NCBI GenBank assembly: GCA_022822665.1
Contig: JAJEAR010000065.1
Location: 1 to 64,000 of the forward strand
Length of the DNA stretch: 64,000 nt
Origin: Alphaproteobacteria bacterium
GTDB lineage: Bacteria; Pseudomonadota; Alphaproteobacteria; Thalassobaculales; Thalassobaculaceae
Reading direction: 5' to 3'
Shown: positions 26,749 to 34,898 of the stretch, in pieces
Numbering within the stretch: position 1 is the stretch's first letter
Layout: every line of letters begins with the position of its first letter
Program-made: the position numbers and the translations under genes
Notes under the pieces: generated by a model
Seen by the model: only the letters and a program-made list of their open reading frames with translations
Database searches by the model: none
What the model was told of the DNA's origin: nothing

Positions 26749-28047
26749 TCACTCGTCTCCCGGCGGCGCCACCGGTTCCTGGCGCGGCAGGGGAATACCG
26801 CCGCCACGGGTCGGATCCACGTAGGCATTGCCGGGTGACTGTCCGGCATCCTCGAGCGCCCGCGCCATGGACTTGATGACCGGCAGGTCCTCGTCGGCGG
26901 GCATCTCCATGCGCGGCTTGCGCGCGAGCGCCGCCTCGATCCACGGTGCCAGCTCCTCGGCCTTGCGCGCTTCCCGTTCCGGTTCGGCCGCCTTGAAGCG
27001 CGGCATGATCTCCGACGCGAACAGTCCGAGACACTCGCAGATGTGCTCGTGCCTGTTCTTGCCGTGCTGCTGCACGAAGATCATCTGGTCCAGTCCCACC
27101 CGGTCATAGGCCTCGAGATGGGCCCGGACCTGTTCCGGCGTCCCGATGCCGCCGCGCCCGGCATTGTCCGGCATCTGCTCGCGCAGCGGCAGGAACCGGC
27201 CCCAGATGTCGGCACGTCCCGGCTTGTGCTCACCGAAACTCACGTAGTAGGCCAGCGAGTAGCCGAAGAACCGGAACCCGTCGAGACCGCGCCGGACCGC
27301 CTCCTGCTCGTCCTCGTGCACCGACAGGGCCGAGACGGCCGCGATGTTGGCGTTGACCGAATGGCCGATCGGCACGCACTCGTCCGACTTGATGATCGCG
27401 TAGTAGTCCCGCACCCACTCGGCCGCCTGGTCCGGCTCGACGAAGCCGAACACCAGCGCCCCGACCCCGGACCTGGCGGCCCGCAGGATGCTCTCGCGAC
27501 GCGAACACCCCATCCACAGCGGCGGATGCGGCTTCTGCACCGGTTTCGGCACGACGTTGCGGCACGGCATCGAGAAATACTCGCCCTCGAACCCCGGGTA
27601 TGGCGTCATCGCCATCATGTTGGCAGCCTGTTCGGTGCCTTCCCTCCACATCCGGGTCTTCTGTTCCCGGTCGATCCCGAACCCGTCCATCTCGATCAGT
27701 GTCGCCGACTCGCCGGTGCCCCAGTCGACCCGTCCGCGACTGACCAGGTCGAGTGTGGCAACCCGTTCCGCAAGACGCGCCGGGTGGTTGTAGCCCGGTG
27801 GGGTGAGCGTCACGCCGTGGCCGAGACGGATGGTGCTCGTCCGCTGCGACACCGCGGCCAGGAACACCTCGGGAGCACCGGAATGCGAATACTCCTCGAG
27901 GAAGTGATGCTCCACTTCCCACACGTAGTCGTACCCGAGACGGTCGGCCAGTTCGATCTGGTCAAGCGCCTCGTGAAACAGGCGCGACTCGGTATCCTCG
28001 TGCCACGGCTTGGGCACCGGCAACTCGTAGAACAGGCCGAACTTCAT
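26749..28047 (-). CDS. LLM-class flavin-dependent oxidoreductase
   Basis: This 432-residue bacterial-luciferase-like TIM-barrel monooxygenase/reductase uses reduced flavin (FMNH2 or F420-type). Recognisable parts are GLFYELPVP at the N-terminus, YDYVWEVEHHFLEEYSHSGAPEV near residue 40, RLGHGVTLTPPGYNHPARLAERVATLDLVSRGRVDWGTGES near 75-115 and KPHPPLWMGCSRRES near 175. It follows dihydropyrimidinase by 31 bases and is probably the last gene of that operon. The substrate is unknown; ring-opening RutA belongs to the same superfamily but is not specifically indicated. Confidence 0.85.
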   Translation of the reverse strand: MKFGLFYELPVPKPWHEDTESRLFHEALDQIELADRLGYDYVWEVEHHFLEEYSHSGAPEVFLAAVSQRTSTIRLGHGVTLTPPGYNHPARLAERVATLDLVSRGRVDWGTGESATLIEMDGFGIDREQKTRMWREGTEQAANMMAMTPYPGFEGEYFSMPCRNVVPKPVQKPHPPLWMGCSRRESILRAARSGVGALVFGFVEPDQAAEWVRDYYAIIKSDECVPIGHSVNANIAAVSALSVHEDEQEAVRRGLDGFRFFGYSLAYYVSFGEHKPGRADIWGRFLPLREQMPDNAGRGGIGTPEQVRAHLEAYDRVGLDQMIFVQQHGKNRHEHICECLGLFASEIMPRFKAAEPEREARKAEELAPWIEAALARKPRMEMPADEDLPVIKSMARALEDAGQSPGNAYVDPTRGGGIPLPRQEPVAPPGDE

Positions 28048-28078
28048 TCCGCTTCCCTTTCCGGTCGAGATGTCGGGA

Positions 28079-29506
28079 TCAGAGTGCCGGAGCGGTCCTG
28101 ATGGACTCCGGAATGCTCCGCTTCAGGTACTGTCCGTCCGCGAGACCGCCCTTGAAGACACCGTCTTCGACCATGACCTTGCCGCGGAGCAGTGTCGTCA
28201 CCGGCCAGGCGGTGATGTCGTGTCCTTCCCATGGGCTGTAGTCCGCCTCGTGCAGGTCCTCGAGCCGCACCTTGCGGCGCACTGACGTGTCCAGGATCGC
28301 AATGTCGGCGTCGCTGCCGACGGCAATCGCCCCCTTGCGGGGATACATCCCCATGATCCGCGCGGCGTTGGTCGAGACGAGGTCGACGAAACGTTCGAGC
28401 GAATAGCCGCGCCGGGTCACCATCTCGTGGTACATGACCGCCACGCGGGGCTCGACCCCGGCGTTGCCGCCGGTGGTGTCGTCGATGCGGTTGCCCACCG
28501 TCTTCAGCTTCAGCGTGCAGCAGATCTCGTCGGTCGCTACCGAGTTGATCGCGCCGTCCAGTGTTCCCGCCCACAGCTCGGCCTGATCGGCAGGCGACTT
28601 CAGCGACGGGTAGGTGTGGTAGATCTGTCCGTTCGGCCGCTTGTAGTCGTCGGAATTGAACAGCATGTACTGGTGCAGGGTCTCGCCGTAGATCGCCAGT
28701 CCCCTCGCCCGCGCCTCGCGGATCGCCTGGACTCCCGTCGCCGCGCTCACGTGCATCATGTAAAGCGGCGTGCGCTCGGATTCGGCCAGCCGGATCACCC
28801 GCCGGAACGAAAGATCCTCCGAGAGCGCGCTGTGCACCTCGGCCAAGTTGTGGAAGCTGACCCGGCCCTCGCGGATCAGCTTCTCGTACATGTGCATGAC
28901 CAGGTCGTTGTCCTCGGCGTGGATCACTCCGAGGCCGCCGGTCCGGGTGATGATCTTGAACACCTCCCAGATGTCGCCGAAATGCACCATCCGGCCCGCC
29001 CGGTTCGGCGTGATGTTGGTGGTGAAGATCTTGACCGTGGGATAACCGTCGGTGATCACGGTCTCGAGTTCGTCCAGGACCGGTGGTTCGACATCGCCGA
29101 GCAACATGACGTGATAGGAATAGTCGCAGTAGCAGTTGTCGACCCAGTCCGCATCACGCCGCGCGATCACCTCGCGCAGCGGCAGCTCCTCCATCCGGGC
29201 CGCGAAGTCGATGAGCGTCGTCGTGCCGCCGTGGAGCGCGGCCCTGCTCACCACGTCGGGACCATCGGTGTACCCGACCGATCCGTCCGGCAGCGGCATG
29301 TGCCACTTGCAGTGGACATGCGGATCGATACCGCCCGGGATCACGATCCTCCCGCTCGCATCGATCACGCGCCCGACGGCGTTGTCAGGAATGGCGCCCG
29401 GGGCGGTGACCGCGGCGATGGTCTCTCCGGCAACCGCAACGTCGGTCACTGCCGCGCCATGCGGTGTGACGACGGTTCCTCCCCTCACGATCAGGTCAAG
29501 CATCAT
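28079..29506 (-). CDS. hydA: Dihydropyrimidinase / hydantoinase family amidohydrolase
   Basis: This 475-residue cytosolic enzyme hydrolyses cyclic imides such as dihydrouracil. The binuclear zinc site is intact: GGIDPHVHCKW (HxH), the carboxylated-lysine segment YPTVKIFTTN, YSYHVML, then GGLGVIHAEDND and MMHVSAATG. A strong GGGGAGG precedes ATGATG. The start overlaps the stop of the CobW gene, so the metal-dependent hydrolase and the putative metallochaperone are translationally coupled. Hydantoin or another cyclic amide is an alternative substrate; no beta-ureidopropionase gene is adjacent. Confidence 0.87.
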   Translation of the reverse strand: MMLDLIVRGGTVVTPHGAAVTDVAVAGETIAAVTAPGAIPDNAVGRVIDASGRIVIPGGIDPHVHCKWHMPLPDGSVGYTDGPDVVSRAALHGGTTTLIDFAARMEELPLREVIARRDADWVDNCYCDYSYHVMLLGDVEPPVLDELETVITDGYPTVKIFTTNITPNRAGRMVHFGDIWEVFKIITRTGGLGVIHAEDNDLVMHMYEKLIREGRVSFHNLAEVHSALSEDLSFRRVIRLAESERTPLYMMHVSAATGVQAIREARARGLAIYGETLHQYMLFNSDDYKRPNGQIYHTYPSLKSPADQAELWAGTLDGAINSVATDEICCTLKLKTVGNRIDDTTGGNAGVEPRVAVMYHEMVTRRGYSLERFVDLVSTNAARIMGMYPRKGAIAVGSDADIAILDTSVRRKVRLEDLHEADYSPWEGHDITAWPVTTLLRGKVMVEDGVFKGGLADGQYLKRSIPESIRTAPAL

Positions 29507-30549
29507 CGTCCTCCCCGGTCCGGCATTCCACGCAAGTCTCCGCGATTGCGGGCTGGCGGTCCAGACTGCCCGTGCGCTTCGACTTCGGAAATCACGATCT
29601 CGAACAGTGCCGTGATCCAGTCGGCATGAACGCCGCGGCCGATGACCACCAGGCGCGAGGTCCGGTCCCCGTCCGGCCAGGCGTCCAGCCAGGTCATCGG
29701 ATGGAACACGTTCTGCACTCCGTGCACCACCGCCGGAAGGTCCGGCGCCTCGGCGATCGACACGATCCCCTTCAGGCGCAGCAGGTCCGGGCCAAGTCCC
29801 TCCGAGAGCGCCTGCAGGAACAGCGTGAGCGCCACCGCCGGCACCGGTCTCTCCCGGCGCAGCGAGACCGCAGCGTACCCGCCACCGGCGTGACCGGCAT
29901 GATGGTCATGGTGGCCGGGATCACGGTCCTCACCCGAGGGCGGACGATGCGCATCGGATGCATGGGCCAGCACCGACATCGGGTCGGCACCACCGTGGCG
30001 CGACTCGATCTGGCGGGCAAACGGGTTGGAAGCGGCCAGCTGCTCGCGAAACGACGGGAGCGAGCCTGCAATGTCGGTCTTGGTCAGCAGCAGAACATCG
30101 GCGAGGACCACCTGTCGGTGGTTGTCGTCATGGGTGCGCAGGGTCTGCGGTCCGGTGACGGCGTCGACGGTGGTTACCACACCGCCCGGCCGGACCAGCG
30201 TACGCAACGCCGGATCCGCCATTGTCGCCTGGACGATCGGCCCCGGGTCGGCCAGACCCGTGGTCTCGAGGATGATGCGATCGTATCTCAGGCGATCCCG
30301 ACTGTTCAGGCGAAGCACCGCCTCGGTCAGGTCGTTGCGCATGACGCAGCAGACACAGCCGGTGGTCAGTTCGACGAGGTCTTCCTCGCTCGAGTCAATG
30401 AGCTCGTGATCGAGGCCGATCTCGCCGAACTCGTTGATGATGACCGCGGTCCGGGCCAGTACCGGGTTTCGCAGCCAGTTGGCAATCAGTGTGGTCTTGC
30501 CGCTCCCCAGAAAACCGGTCACCACGATCAGCGGTACCCGGTCCGTCAC
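29503..30549 (-). CDS. CobW/COG0523 GTPase, putative metallochaperone
   Basis: This 348-residue G3E GTPase has P-loop GFLGSGKTT at residues 12-20, the diagnostic metal motif GCVCC at 64-68, and TKTD for guanine recognition. A histidine-rich stretch (GHHDHHAGHAGG) lies before the C-terminal CobW_C domain. COG0523 proteins deliver zinc or cobalt to metalloenzymes. Its 4-base overlap with the binuclear amidohydrolase downstream suggests that enzyme is the client. The GTG start is chosen because homology begins at VPLIVVTG; it overlaps the preceding small gene. Confidence 0.85.
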   Translation of the reverse strand: MTDRVPLIVVTGFLGSGKTTLIANWLRNPVLARTAVIINEFGEIGLDHELIDSSEEDLVELTTGCVCCVMRNDLTEAVLRLNSRDRLRYDRIILETTGLADPGPIVQATMADPALRTLVRPGGVVTTVDAVTGPQTLRTHDDNHRQVVLADVLLLTKTDIAGSLPSFREQLAASNPFARQIESRHGGADPMSVLAHASDAHRPPSGEDRDPGHHDHHAGHAGGGYAAVSLRRERPVPAVALTLFLQALSEGLGPDLLRLKGIVSIAEAPDLPAVVHGVQNVFHPMTWLDAWPDGDRTSRLVVIGRGVHADWITALFEIVISEVEAHGQSGPPARNRGDLRGMPDRGGR

Positions 30550-30854
30550 GTCGCCTGTTCCGAAACGAACAGGACCCGTCCACCGCCGCGTTCCGGGCTC
30601 ACGATACCGCGAAGGGTGCGCAGGGCCGCCACCACCGACCCGTGGACCCGGTCCCTGCCACCCGGCACGGCGATGCGCCACACCGTGCCGAACGGATGGA
30701 CCTCGAGCCCGAGGGCGGCAATCTCGGTGCCGGCGCGCAGGAGACGGCAGGAGTTTCCGGCATGGACGGCCCTGACGTCGCACGCCCACACCGCGAGTAT
30801 CCCGTCAACAAGTGCGCGGAATTGCCCGGGCGTCACTCCGCCCCCGTCGCTCAT
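30546..30854 (-). CDS. Uncharacterised 102-residue protein between PPK2 and CobW
   Basis: I do not recognise this family. The protein is small and soluble-looking, with one Cys in each of the segments VWACDVRAV and NSCRLLRAG and a C-terminal VVAALRTLRGI helix. It is supported as a gene by position: its ATG overlaps the PPK2 stop and its stop overlaps the CobW start, each by 4 bases. No membrane segment or signal is visible. It may be an accessory to the GTPase or to the polyphosphate kinase. Confidence 0.6.
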   Translation of the reverse strand: MSDGGGVTPGQFRALVDGILAVWACDVRAVHAGNSCRLLRAGTEIAALGLEVHPFGTVWRIAVPGGRDRVHGSVVAALRTLRGIVSPERGGGRVLFVSEQAT

Positions 30855-31747
30855 GTCGCTCCACCGGCCGGATGATCGATTCCGGGCGGGCCGACCAGGT
30901 CCGGGTCCGGTCCGGCTCCCTCGGGGCGGTCGGGATAGGGAATGCGGGCAAGGAACGCCTCCATGCTCGCCAGTCGCGCCCTCTTCTTGTCATTCGCCCT
31001 GACCACCTGCCACGGCGCCTCGGGAACGTGGGTACACAGGAACATGTCCTCCTTGGCCCGCGTGTACTCGTCCCACTTGTCCGCCGAGGCGAGGTCCACG
31101 GGCGAGACCTTCCACTGCTTGAGCGGATCGCTGCGCCGCATGCCGATGCGGCGCGCCTGCTCCTCCTGAGAGACCGAGAACCAGAACTTGATCAGCAGGA
31201 TGCCGCTCCCAACGAGCATGCGTTCAAACTGCGGGCACTGGCGCAGGAATTCCCGGTACTCCTCCTCGGTGCAGAAACCCATCACCCTCTCGACGCCGGC
31301 CCGGTTGTACCAGGAGCGATCGAACAGGACGATCTCTCCGGCTGAAGGCAGATGGGCGACGTACCGCTGGAAGTACCACTGGGAGCGCTCGCGTTCGGTC
31401 GGCTTGTCGAGCGCCACCACCCTGGCACCACGCGGATTGAGATGCTCCATGAACCGCGTGATGCTGCCACCCTTGCCGGCCGCATCCCGGCCCTCGAACA
31501 GGATCACTACCCTGCTTCCGGTTTCCATGACCCAGCGCTGGGCCTTCAGGAGTTCGACCTGGAGACTGGTCTTGCGCTGTTCGTATTCCCGCCGGTCAAG
31601 CCGGTCCTGGGAAACCCCGGACTCTTCCCACGCCGGACCGGGGCCCTGTTCGGACGGGGTCACGACGTTCAGGCTCTCGGTCCGCACCGTGGCACCTCCG
31701 ATCCTGTCCAGCGCCGGAGCACGACAGTGAAACCGGCTGAGTTCCAT
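30851..31747 (-). CDS. ppk2: Polyphosphate kinase 2 family
   Basis: This 298-residue enzyme transfers phosphate between polyphosphate and nucleotides. Walker A is EGRDAAGKGGSITRFMEHL near residues 75-95 and Walker B is LFDRSWYNRAGVERV near 145. The lid region KFWFSVSQEEQARR and the ending KARLASMEAFLARIPYPDR are typical. The residues between the motifs fit class I enzymes by eye, but that assignment is soft. The ATG at 31747 lies just behind a possible -10 element. It heads the five-gene minus-strand operon down to 26749. Confidence 0.9.
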   Translation of the reverse strand: MELSRFHCRAPALDRIGGATVRTESLNVVTPSEQGPGPAWEESGVSQDRLDRREYEQRKTSLQVELLKAQRWVMETGSRVVILFEGRDAAGKGGSITRFMEHLNPRGARVVALDKPTERERSQWYFQRYVAHLPSAGEIVLFDRSWYNRAGVERVMGFCTEEEYREFLRQCPQFERMLVGSGILLIKFWFSVSQEEQARRIGMRRSDPLKQWKVSPVDLASADKWDEYTRAKEDMFLCTHVPEAPWQVVRANDKKRARLASMEAFLARIPYPDRPEGAGPDPDLVGPPGIDHPAGGAT

Positions 31748-31750
31748 GGC

Positions 31751-31780
31751 AGAGTAGACACCACCGGCACCCGCCATCAA
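31751..31780 (-). promoter_or_regulatory. Putative ppk2 promoter, start codon almost at the transcription start
   Basis: On the minus strand TTGATG, 18 bases and TACTCT end 3 bases before the ppk2 ATG. No ribosome site is visible. If this promoter is used, the message would be leaderless or begin inside the gene. Confidence 0.35.
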
Positions 31781-31809
31781 GCGTGGTGCGAGCAGCAGGA
31801 GTCCTGAGC

Positions 31810-32124
31810 ATGATTGTCGACGTGCGCACCTACAACATCGTTCCACGCAAGATGAAGCGGTACCTGGAACTGTTCGAGACCTGCGCACTGCCGGTGCTGG
31901 ATAAGCACCTGGGCAGTCCGCTCGGCTACTTCCTGGTCGAACACGGGCCGCTGCACCAGGTGGTGCATCTGTGGGGCTACCGCGACCTGGCAGACCTGGA
32001 AGCGCGCCGTCGCGCCCGGGACGCGGACCCGGCCTGGGACGACTACCTGCAGCGATCCGAGGGACTGGTGGTCTCTCAGGACAACAAGCTGTGCCGCCCC
32101 GCGCCCTGGTCCGGCATCAGGTAG
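31810..32124 (+). CDS. NIPSNAP family protein
   Basis: This 104-residue ferredoxin-fold protein has the NIPSNAP pattern: VDVRTYNIVPRKMKRYLELFE at the start and HQVVHLWGYRDLADLEARR near residues 53-70. The function of bacterial members is not established. AGGAG precedes the ATG. The PhyH-type dioxygenase starts 11 bases after its stop, so the two probably form an operon divergent from ppk2. Confidence 0.85.
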   Translation: MIVDVRTYNIVPRKMKRYLELFETCALPVLDKHLGSPLGYFLVEHGPLHQVVHLWGYRDLADLEARRRARDADPAWDDYLQRSEGLVVSQDNKLCRPAPWSGIR

Positions 32125-32135
32125 GGGTGACGTCA

Positions 32136-32966
32136 ATGACCTACGAGGTCACGCTCGCGGCCGACGAAGTCGCCCGCTATCTCCGCGACGGCTTCCTGGT
32201 CCCGGACTACAGGCTGAGCGGAGACGTCGTCGAGCGGATGCGGGACGCGGTGGACGAACTGATCCGGGTCTATCCGGACATGCCGACGGAGGGACTGGTC
32301 TCGCCACACATCCGCTACGCCGGGACCACGCGGCCGGACATCCACGACAGGTTCCTCGAATTCTGCCGCCTGCCGGAGCTGCTTGACGTCACCGAGCAAC
32401 TGATCGGGCCCGACATCATCCTGTGGGGAAGCCGGGTCTTCTCCAAGGCAGCCCGGACCGGCCGGCCGACGCCGTGGCACCAGGACGGGGAATACTGGCC
32501 GATCCGTCCGCTGGCCACCGTCACCGCGTGGATCGCGATCGATCCCGCCACCACCGCGAACGGCTGCCTGCGCCTTGTGGCCGGGTCTCACCTGGAGCGC
32601 CGGCTCATGCGGCATGTCAGCCTCACCGGCCAGGGCGCGGCACTCGACAAGGAAATCGCACAAGGCGAGTTCGACGAGGCGGACGTGGTGACAGTCCCGC
32701 TCGAACCCGGGCAGATGGTGCTGTTCGACGTCTACACCGCGCATGGAGCATCCGCCAACCGGTCGGGTTCCCGCCGGGCCGGGTTCGCCATCCGGTACAT
32801 GCCCGGCACCTCGCTCTACGATCGCGCCATGACGGTCGGCAGCGGTCAGGACGACGTCCAGACCGATCTCGCACAACGGGCACTGTTCCTGTTGCGGGGG
32901 CAGGACCGTACCGGGCAGAACGACTTCGGGATCGGCCACGACGGCATGGTGGTGGCTGTCGGCTGA
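32136..32966 (+). CDS. Phytanoyl-CoA dioxygenase (PhyH) family protein
   Basis: This 276-residue Fe(II)/2-oxoglutarate oxygenase has the iron ligands His and Asp in PWHQDGEYWP near residue 112, the distal His in YTAHGASANRSGSRRAG, and the 2-oxoglutarate-binding Arg following it. Members hydroxylate varied small molecules. The NIPSNAP neighbour does not reveal the substrate. It ends 7 bases from the convergent CoA-transferase gene. Confidence 0.85.
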   Translation: MTYEVTLAADEVARYLRDGFLVPDYRLSGDVVERMRDAVDELIRVYPDMPTEGLVSPHIRYAGTTRPDIHDRFLEFCRLPELLDVTEQLIGPDIILWGSRVFSKAARTGRPTPWHQDGEYWPIRPLATVTAWIAIDPATTANGCLRLVAGSHLERRLMRHVSLTGQGAALDKEIAQGEFDEADVVTVPLEPGQMVLFDVYTAHGASANRSGSRRAGFAIRYMPGTSLYDRAMTVGSGQDDVQTDLAQRALFLLRGQDRTGQNDFGIGHDGMVVAVG

Positions 32967-32973
32967 GTGTCGG

Positions 32974-34344
32974 TCAGGCGGCCCAGGCCGGCGGGTGGGT
33001 TCCGGGCGGAACCGGGCCGCTGCTCCAGTTCGACGGGGTCGCGGGCATGACCTGCGGCGCCTGCACGTGCAGCACGTCACCCCACGGCGAGGAATGCACC
33101 TCCAGCATGTCGGCGATGTCCTCCTCGCCCGGCATCGGTACCGACAGCCCGTCGACCCTTCCGAGCCGGTCGATCCAGCGACCGGTCTGCGCAAGCGAAA
33201 CCCGCACCATCCAGCTTCCACCCGTTCGCGCGCGGTTCAGCAGTGCGACCATGGCCCCGAACGCCGCCAGGTAACCCGTGGCATGATCGAGCGCCTGGCA
33301 CGGCAGCGGCCGCGGCCGGTCGGAACCGGCGGCCTCCATCCCCTCCCAGGCGATCCCGCTCGCCGTCTGCACCAGGCTGTCGAACCCCCGCCAGTCGCGC
33401 CACGGACCGGCATGGCCGTAGGCCGACAGGGTGACATAGACCATGCCCGGCCGGAGTGCCGCCATCTCAGTCAGCCCGAACCCGCGGCCCTCCAGGGTTC
33501 CCGGACGGTAGCCCTGCACGAAGATGTCCGCCTGCCCCGCCAATTCCCGGAGCACGCGGCAACCCTCCTGGTCGCGCAGGTCGACGAAGGTCGAGCGCTT
33601 GCCAAGACCGGTATCGATGATCAGCGGTTCCAGCACGGGCAGATGCGCGGCACCCACCCGCATAACCTCGGCTCCGTGCGACGCCAGGGTCCGCCCGCAG
33701 ATCGGACCGGCGATTACCTTGGTCAGGTCAAGCACGCGAACACCGGAAAGCGGACGCTCGCCGTCCCGCGGCAGCGGACGTGGCGGTGCGTCTCCGATGC
33801 GCGCGATCTCGATGAGCGGCAGGTCCGCAACCGCACGGGACTGGGGATGATCGGACCATTCCCGGGGCGAACGCAGCAGTGCCACGCACAGCGCGCGGTC
33901 CCGGCAGGCCCGTTCCAGGGCACGACCGTCCCACTCGCTCACCGCGCGGGTCACGGCGTTCGGATCCTCCTCGCAGCCGAGGACCGCAAGCACGCCGTCG
34001 CGAAGGTGCGGATACTGGCAGTGCAGCTGGATCCAGCGTCCGTCCCGGGTCGGGTAGTAGCCGGAAACCGCCGACCACCGGCCGGCAGCCGTCCGGCCCA
34101 GGATCCGGGTGAAGGCCTCGCTGCAGAACGCGATGGCGGCGCGCCGCATGTCCACCGACACCTGCTGGCGCCGGCCGCCGCGCTCCCGCCACAGTTCGGC
34201 CGCGGCGAGCGCCTGCGCGGCGATCACGGCGCGTGCCGCCGTGCCGACCCGGAACACCGATGGCAGCACCGGGTCCTCGCCGGACAGCACGCAATCGCCC
34301 AGGGCGCCGGGCTCACACCCGGCGCCGGTCCAGATCTGCTCGAG
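32974..34344 (-). CDS. CaiB/BaiF class III CoA transferase, start codon not evident
   Basis: This roughly 457-residue protein has two CaiB/BaiF halves. DLTKVIAGPICGRTLASHGAEVMRV is the family opening motif here placed in the second half, followed by ADIFVQGYRPGTLEGRGFG and GFDSLVQTASGIA. Homology appears to begin at LEQIW (34344), but the frame has no ATG, GTG or TTG between there and the cupin stop. The first usable codon downstream is GTG at 34290, which would clip about 18 conserved residues; the only upstream ATG (34545) lies deep in the cupin gene. A non-standard start or a recent mutation is possible. Confidence 0.75.
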   Translation of the reverse strand, partial: LEQIWTGAGCEPGALGDCVLSGEDPVLPSVFRVGTAARAVIAAQALAAAELWRERGGRRQQVSVDMRRAAIAFCSEAFTRILGRTAAGRWSAVSGYYPTRDGRWIQLHCQYPHLRDGVLAVLGCEEDPNAVTRAVSEWDGRALERACRDRALCVALLRSPREWSDHPQSRAVADLPLIEIARIGDAPPRPLPRDGERPLSGVRVLDLTKVIAGPICGRTLASHGAEVMRVGAAHLPVLEPLIIDTGLGKRSTFVDLRDQEGCRVLRELAGQADIFVQGYRPGTLEGRGFGLTEMAALRPGMVYVTLSAYGHAGPWRDWRGFDSLVQTASGIAWEGMEAAGSDRPRPLPCQALDHATGYLAAFGAMVALLNRARTGGSWMVRVSLAQTGRWIDRLGRVDGLSVPMPGEEDIADMLEVHSSPWGDVLHVQAPQVMPATPSNWSSGPVPPGTHPPAWAA

Positions 34345-34387
34345 CGGTCCTGCCGGTTCCGCCGCGCCGGCCTCCGCCGGCGGGCCG

Positions 34388-34807
34388 TTACTCGGCCGCT
34401 TCTGCCGGGGCCTCAACGATCCTGGTCTTGAAGTCCGCCGGCGAGACGATCTCGAGGACCTCGAAGTCCTTCGAGCAGCCGATCTCGCGGTGCGGGATGC
34501 CGGGACGCTGGTTGATGCAGTCGCCCTTCTCGATCCGTCGCACACCCTGTCCCTCGTACTCGAACTCGGCCCAGCCGTTCAGGACCAGGACGAACTGGAA
34601 GTCGCAGTCATGCACGTGCCACGACTGGACCTCGTCCTTCATTTCCTTGCCGTTGGCCTTGACGATATGGGCAATGTAGTCGCCCTTGGTCGCGTCCTTG
34701 ATGCCGAGATCACGGTATTCGAAGATCTCCCTCAGCCCCTCAGTCCAGACCGCTTCCTTCGCCTGGTTGTGCGAGAACACCCACTTGTCAGTCGAATTGC
34801 CCATCAT
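34388..34807 (-). CDS. Small cupin-domain protein
   Basis: This 139-residue single-domain cupin has a first motif centred on WHVHDCDFQFVLVLNGWAEFEYEG and a second on GDCINQRPGIPHREIGCS, with metal-ligand histidines in both. The role is unknown. It lies about 90 bases downstream of gmaS on the same strand with its own GGAGAGGA site, in the amine-assimilation series, suggesting a function linked to that pathway or its regulation. Confidence 0.82.
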   Translation of the reverse strand: MMGNSTDKWVFSHNQAKEAVWTEGLREIFEYRDLGIKDATKGDYIAHIVKANGKEMKDEVQSWHVHDCDFQFVLVLNGWAEFEYEGQGVRRIEKGDCINQRPGIPHREIGCSKDFEVLEIVSPADFKTRIVEAPAEAAE

Positions 34808-34898
34808 TCCTCTCCAATTACGTCCGTCGCGCCGTCCTGCGACGCCAGCACCCTAGCACGCCAGCCGCCCGGAATTCATCACCCGTGGCCGCGTCCAC

